DNA of 64,000 nucleotides, from assembly GCF_025567125.1 (NCBI RefSeq), contig NZ_JAOQJI010000007.1:74609-138608 (forward strand), written 5' to 3'. The notes beneath the pieces are model-generated. The model was not told the origin of the DNA, made no database searches, and saw only the letters and a program-made list of their open reading frames with translations. The translations under genes were made by a program, and so were the position numbers. The stretch is from Phocaeicola fibrisolvens. GTDB taxonomy: Bacteria > Bacteroidota > Bacteroidia > Bacteroidales > Bacteroidaceae. This document shows positions 61,542 to 64,000 of this stretch, piece by piece (position 1 is the first letter of the stretch; every line of letters starts with the position of its first letter).

Positions 61542-62257
61542 GGATTAATAAATTTGCCCCATTGCTCAGCAATAGCTTCTGCGAAACCTGGGAATGTTTT
61601 ACTTCTTAAACGTCTTCTTTCTTCTGTTGATATTTTTGTATTAAATGAGTCTGAATACCATTTAGGTAAAGAACGGCCACTTGATAGTACAACCCTAGGA
61701 CCTTCATCTACTATATTTGTAGGTTGTAATAAGGGAAGATTGTGTAACCATAGGCATGTTTTTTTTGATGCTGAATCTCCAAACCAAAAAGGTTGAACTA
61801 TTTGGTCTGGTTTCCTATATTCCGCACTCATACAACCAACAGGGTTCTCAATAGCCCAATGCTTTATATCTGTTTTAGTAAATTCCATAAAAAATTTTAT
61901 GGCCTCTTGTTTAGCTTTTCTTCTTCCTGGATGATTAGGATGTTCTCTTCGTTGTTCTATTGGTAAATTGGCATCATCTGGATGATAAAGCCATCTTGCT
62001 CCACTAACTGATAAGTATGTGCATGGTGGGTGTGCAATCATTAAATCCCAATTCTCTCCATGAGGTAAATAATATTTCTCCCCAGTTTCCAATGTTCCTC
62101 CATGATTAGGGATAACTTGAAGGACATCTTCTTTAAAATGCCATTCCGGATGTCCGCCAGAACATTCTAGAATATCACAACTAAATGCATTATATCCTCG
62201 TTTTCTAAAAGCCTTACATATAGTTTGACTTTCTTCACATGCAATCAATATATTCAT
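61538..62257 (-). CDS. Small DNA cytosine methyltransferase-like protein
   Basis: 239 residues. It has an N-terminal SAM-fold start (MNILIACEESQTICKAFRKRG), motif IV IAHPPCTYLSVSGARWL with the candidate catalytic C79, and ENPVG (motif VI). It lacks the long target-recognition region of normal m5C methyltransferases and resembles short methyltransferase-like proteins of phages. It may be the second modification enzyme of the LlaJI-type system, or a specificity accessory. It overlaps its neighbours on both sides by 4 bp. Confidence 0.78.
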   Translation of the reverse strand: MNILIACEESQTICKAFRKRGYNAFSCDILECSGGHPEWHFKEDVLQVIPNHGGTLETGEKYYLPHGENWDLMIAHPPCTYLSVSGARWLYHPDDANLPIEQRREHPNHPGRRKAKQEAIKFFMEFTKTDIKHWAIENPVGCMSAEYRKPDQIVQPFWFGDSASKKTCLWLHNLPLLQPTNIVDEGPRVVLSSGRSLPKWYSDSFNTKISTEERRRLRSKTFPGFAEAIAEQWGKFINP

Positions 62258-63507
62258 ATATTATTTTTTCTAAGTTCTTTATAAATGGCATTTGCAATAC
62301 CTTTAGCCAATAATACAGGAACAGCATTGCCAATCATTTTAAAGCAATATGAATTAGATCCTATGAATTCAAAATCCAAAGGGAAACTCATTAACGTCGC
62401 AGCTTCTCGTATTGTTATACTTCTAGCCTGTTGCGCATCAGGGTGAATGAACATCATCCCATCTTTACTTAAATGTGCTACAATTGTATGAGACGGTTTA
62501 TCCCACTCTAAGTTTTTATACTTTGTATACAAAGTTTTGTGTCCTGTGGCTTGATAATAATAGTCAACTTGCTCTTTATGCGATATATAGTTCATCCTTT
62601 TTTCCACCCATTCTTTGAATATCTTTATTTCTCTTAAAGAATTATACCTCGGAATGTGTTGAGTTATTTCTTTTCTTTCGTTACTCACTTTATGAGATAT
62701 ATTAATGCGTCCCTCTTTCTGTGGTTCTTTTAAGGGATAAATATGTGGAAAATTTCCAATAGCATCTTTTACAGTTTTTATAGGTAAAGGCGATTCTTCA
62801 GCTTTTATTGAATCATATAAACTGTTTAAGTTTAGGCAACTTCCTTTTTTTATTCCTAAAATAATAACTCTTTTACGATATTGTGGTACTTGAAATTGTA
62901 CAGCATCAAATATGGAATTGCGTAGCTCTTCAGGAGAACGAATTTCGTAACCGATTGCATTGAACGCTTCAAAAATGCGTTCGGTTACATGTTTCCCTCC
63001 AGGCTTTGCGCTTAATATACCAGGGACATTCTCAAATACAAACATTTTAGGTTTAAAAAAATCTACAATACTTACAAAGCTTTCAAAGAGATAATTTCTA
63101 TAGTCATTTTGCATAGAATTTTTATCTGTAGCACGGCCATGTATAGAGTATGCTTGACAAGGCGGACCACCGATAATAACATCTACTTTATTTTCTCCTA
63201 TAATTTCTTTTAATCCTCCATGAATAAAATCCTTATGATTATCTCCTTTGTATTTAGATAAAGTTTCTTCAGACCAATTTCCATTGATTAGTTCATCTGT
63301 CTTTTGTACGTCAAATAGCACAACATCTCTCAAGGCTTCTTTAGGGGTATAATTCCAATGTGTAACTAGTCTATGACGTAAAGTCTCTACCATAGGTTTT
63401 TCCCATTCAACATGTGCTAATGATCTGAAATATCCGGATTGAAGAAATCCTTCAGTCAGGCCTCCACACCCTGAGAACAAATCAATAAAAGTATATTTAT
63501 GTGTCAT
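62254..63507 (-). CDS. DNA (cytosine-5-)-methyltransferase
   Basis: 417 residues from ATG at 63507. Motif I is TFIDLFSGCGGLTEGF, directly after the start. Motif IV is GGPPCQAYS with catalytic C117, motif VI is ENVPGIL, motif VIII QYRKRVIILG and motif X GNAVPVLLAKGIA; the target-recognition region lies between VIII and X. It methylates the C5 of cytosine in the host copy of the restriction site. In-frame starts farther upstream (63594, 63615) would place the ATG at or before the predicted transcription start. It is the first gene of the operon and is strongly AT-rich (for example 20 G+C in 62281-62340). Confidence 0.92.
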   Translation of the reverse strand: MTHKYTFIDLFSGCGGLTEGFLQSGYFRSLAHVEWEKPMVETLRHRLVTHWNYTPKEALRDVVLFDVQKTDELINGNWSEETLSKYKGDNHKDFIHGGLKEIIGENKVDVIIGGPPCQAYSIHGRATDKNSMQNDYRNYLFESFVSIVDFFKPKMFVFENVPGILSAKPGGKHVTERIFEAFNAIGYEIRSPEELRNSIFDAVQFQVPQYRKRVIILGIKKGSCLNLNSLYDSIKAEESPLPIKTVKDAIGNFPHIYPLKEPQKEGRINISHKVSNERKEITQHIPRYNSLREIKIFKEWVEKRMNYISHKEQVDYYYQATGHKTLYTKYKNLEWDKPSHTIVAHLSKDGMMFIHPDAQQARSITIREAATLMSFPLDFEFIGSNSYCFKMIGNAVPVLLAKGIANAIYKELRKNNI

Positions 63508-63612
63508 TATATGTTTATTTTCATATATTGTATTTGCAAAATTATTTTTAAATGCACTCAATAGGTTTGTATTTTTACATGTTATGATTGGCATTTTTAT
63601 TCTTAAATACTG

Positions 63613-63620
63613 CAAAGATA
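63613..63620 (-). promoter_or_regulatory. -7 box of the restriction-modification operon
   Basis: On the - strand TATCTTTG matches TAnnTTTG. Transcription would begin near 63606 and leave a leader of about 100 nt before the ATG at 63507. Confidence 0.6.
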
Positions 63621-63921
63621 GAAAATTTTGTTATGCCGTAAATGGTAAAAGGGATATTTTCTAGTGGTGTATACTAGATTGCGTCAATGTGATTTTTAGT
63701 GCATATTTAATTTGTTATAATAAAGTCTTTTAAATTGGTAGGCTTAATAAATATTTCTGTTTCTTTATCTTACTTTTTCTTGAAAATTTTTGCAGAGAAA
63801 ACGCATCAAAATTTCTTTAACAGGATTTAGTTTTTGATGTTTGTATTTATCTGATTATCAGGTTGTTTAGTTTGCATGTGTCGATGTTTTTCATTATCTT
63901 TATAATAAAAAACAGATAAAT
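63621..63921. other. AT-rich gene-free interval
   Basis: About 300 bp with no convincing gene, very AT-rich with several T- and A-runs. No tRNA, attachment-site duplication or terminator is evident. A weak promoter-like TATCTTTA at 63895-63902 precedes the partial gene at 63922. Confidence 0.5.
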
Positions 63922-64000
63922 ATGGATTCAATATCAAAGAAATTCTTGATTATGGATAATTTGGCAAAGGCCATGGAGCCTTTGGATACACGTGTACAAG
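63922..64000 (+). CDS. Start of an unidentified gene, cut by the right edge
   Basis: The frame opens MDSISKKFLIMDNLAKAMEP and is still open at the window end (26 codons visible). A -7-like TATCTTTA lies 20 bp upstream. Too little is visible to name a family. Confidence 0.4.
   Translation, partial: MDSISKKFLIMDNLAKAMEPLDTRVQ

Noticed and set aside
63621..63921. tRNA or att site at the right border of the AT-rich island
   Set aside because: No cloverleaf and no duplicated core could be found by reading; the border may lie outside the window.
1..64000. CRISPR arrays, rRNA and tRNA genes, insertion sequences
   Set aside because: No regularly spaced repeats, no rRNA motifs, no cloverleaf, and no transposase gene with terminal repeats were recognised anywhere in the window.

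Overview
This 64 kb window looks like the chromosome of a gut Bacteroidales bacterium, most likely Bacteroides or Phocaeicola. The evidence is a SusC/SusD pair with a hybrid two-component regulator, UpxY-type NusG paralogues, the bamD-rpoZ-DUF4293 order, an Nqr sodium pump, and many promoter boxes of the Bacteroidetes type TAnnTTTG. No tRNA, rRNA or CRISPR array was recognised.

Layout. (1) 1-16.4 kb holds mainly housekeeping genes: the end of an nqr operon, a small secreted protein, a sodium:alanine symporter, uvrB, bamD-rpoZ-DUF4293, a YycJ-like hydrolase, a divergent uronate pair (uxaC/uxaB), an ExoX-C-domain protein, folK, a drug/metabolite transporter and an AraC regulator. (2) 16.4-37.8 kb is an exopolysaccharide/capsule locus on the + strand. 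It starts with a repeat-rich leader and upxY, and contains nucleotide-sugar genes (4,6-dehydratase, C4-epimerase, 6-dehydrogenase, aminotransferase), Wzx, Wzy, an acyltransferase, four glycosyltransferases, a PglC-like initiating transferase, Wza and Wzc. Interwoven with it is a peptide-modification-like module: an HprK-like kinase, a 55-residue precursor-like peptide, a large lipoprotein, a PqqD-like protein and, at the far end, a nucleotidyltransferase. This is the most unusual system seen here. (3) 37.8-52.0 kb is a polysaccharide utilisation locus with SusC, SusD, two Ser-type sulfatases, a GH29 fucosidase and a divergent hybrid two-component regulator, pointing to a sulfated, fucosylated glycan. 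(4) 52.0-57.0 kb holds an AraC regulator, an orphan UpxY, an FKBP isomerase, an RmlD-like reductase, a DUF4112 membrane protein and a metallo-beta-lactamase/Nudix fusion. (5) 57.0-63.6 kb is an AT-rich restriction-modification island on the - strand: two cytosine methyltransferase-type genes, a McrB-like AAA+ protein, a LlaJI/McrC-like nuclease and Vsr. A further gene starts just before the right edge.

The capsule locus reads as one transcription unit under processive antitermination. UpxY is translationally coupled to the kinase, and the last capsule-side gene (nucleotidyltransferase) is followed by a strong terminator. The utilisation locus has an attenuator between susD and its enzymes. 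The restriction island is a tightly packed operon whose first three genes overlap by 4 bp at each junction. All functions are inferred from reading motifs and gene order. No database search was possible.
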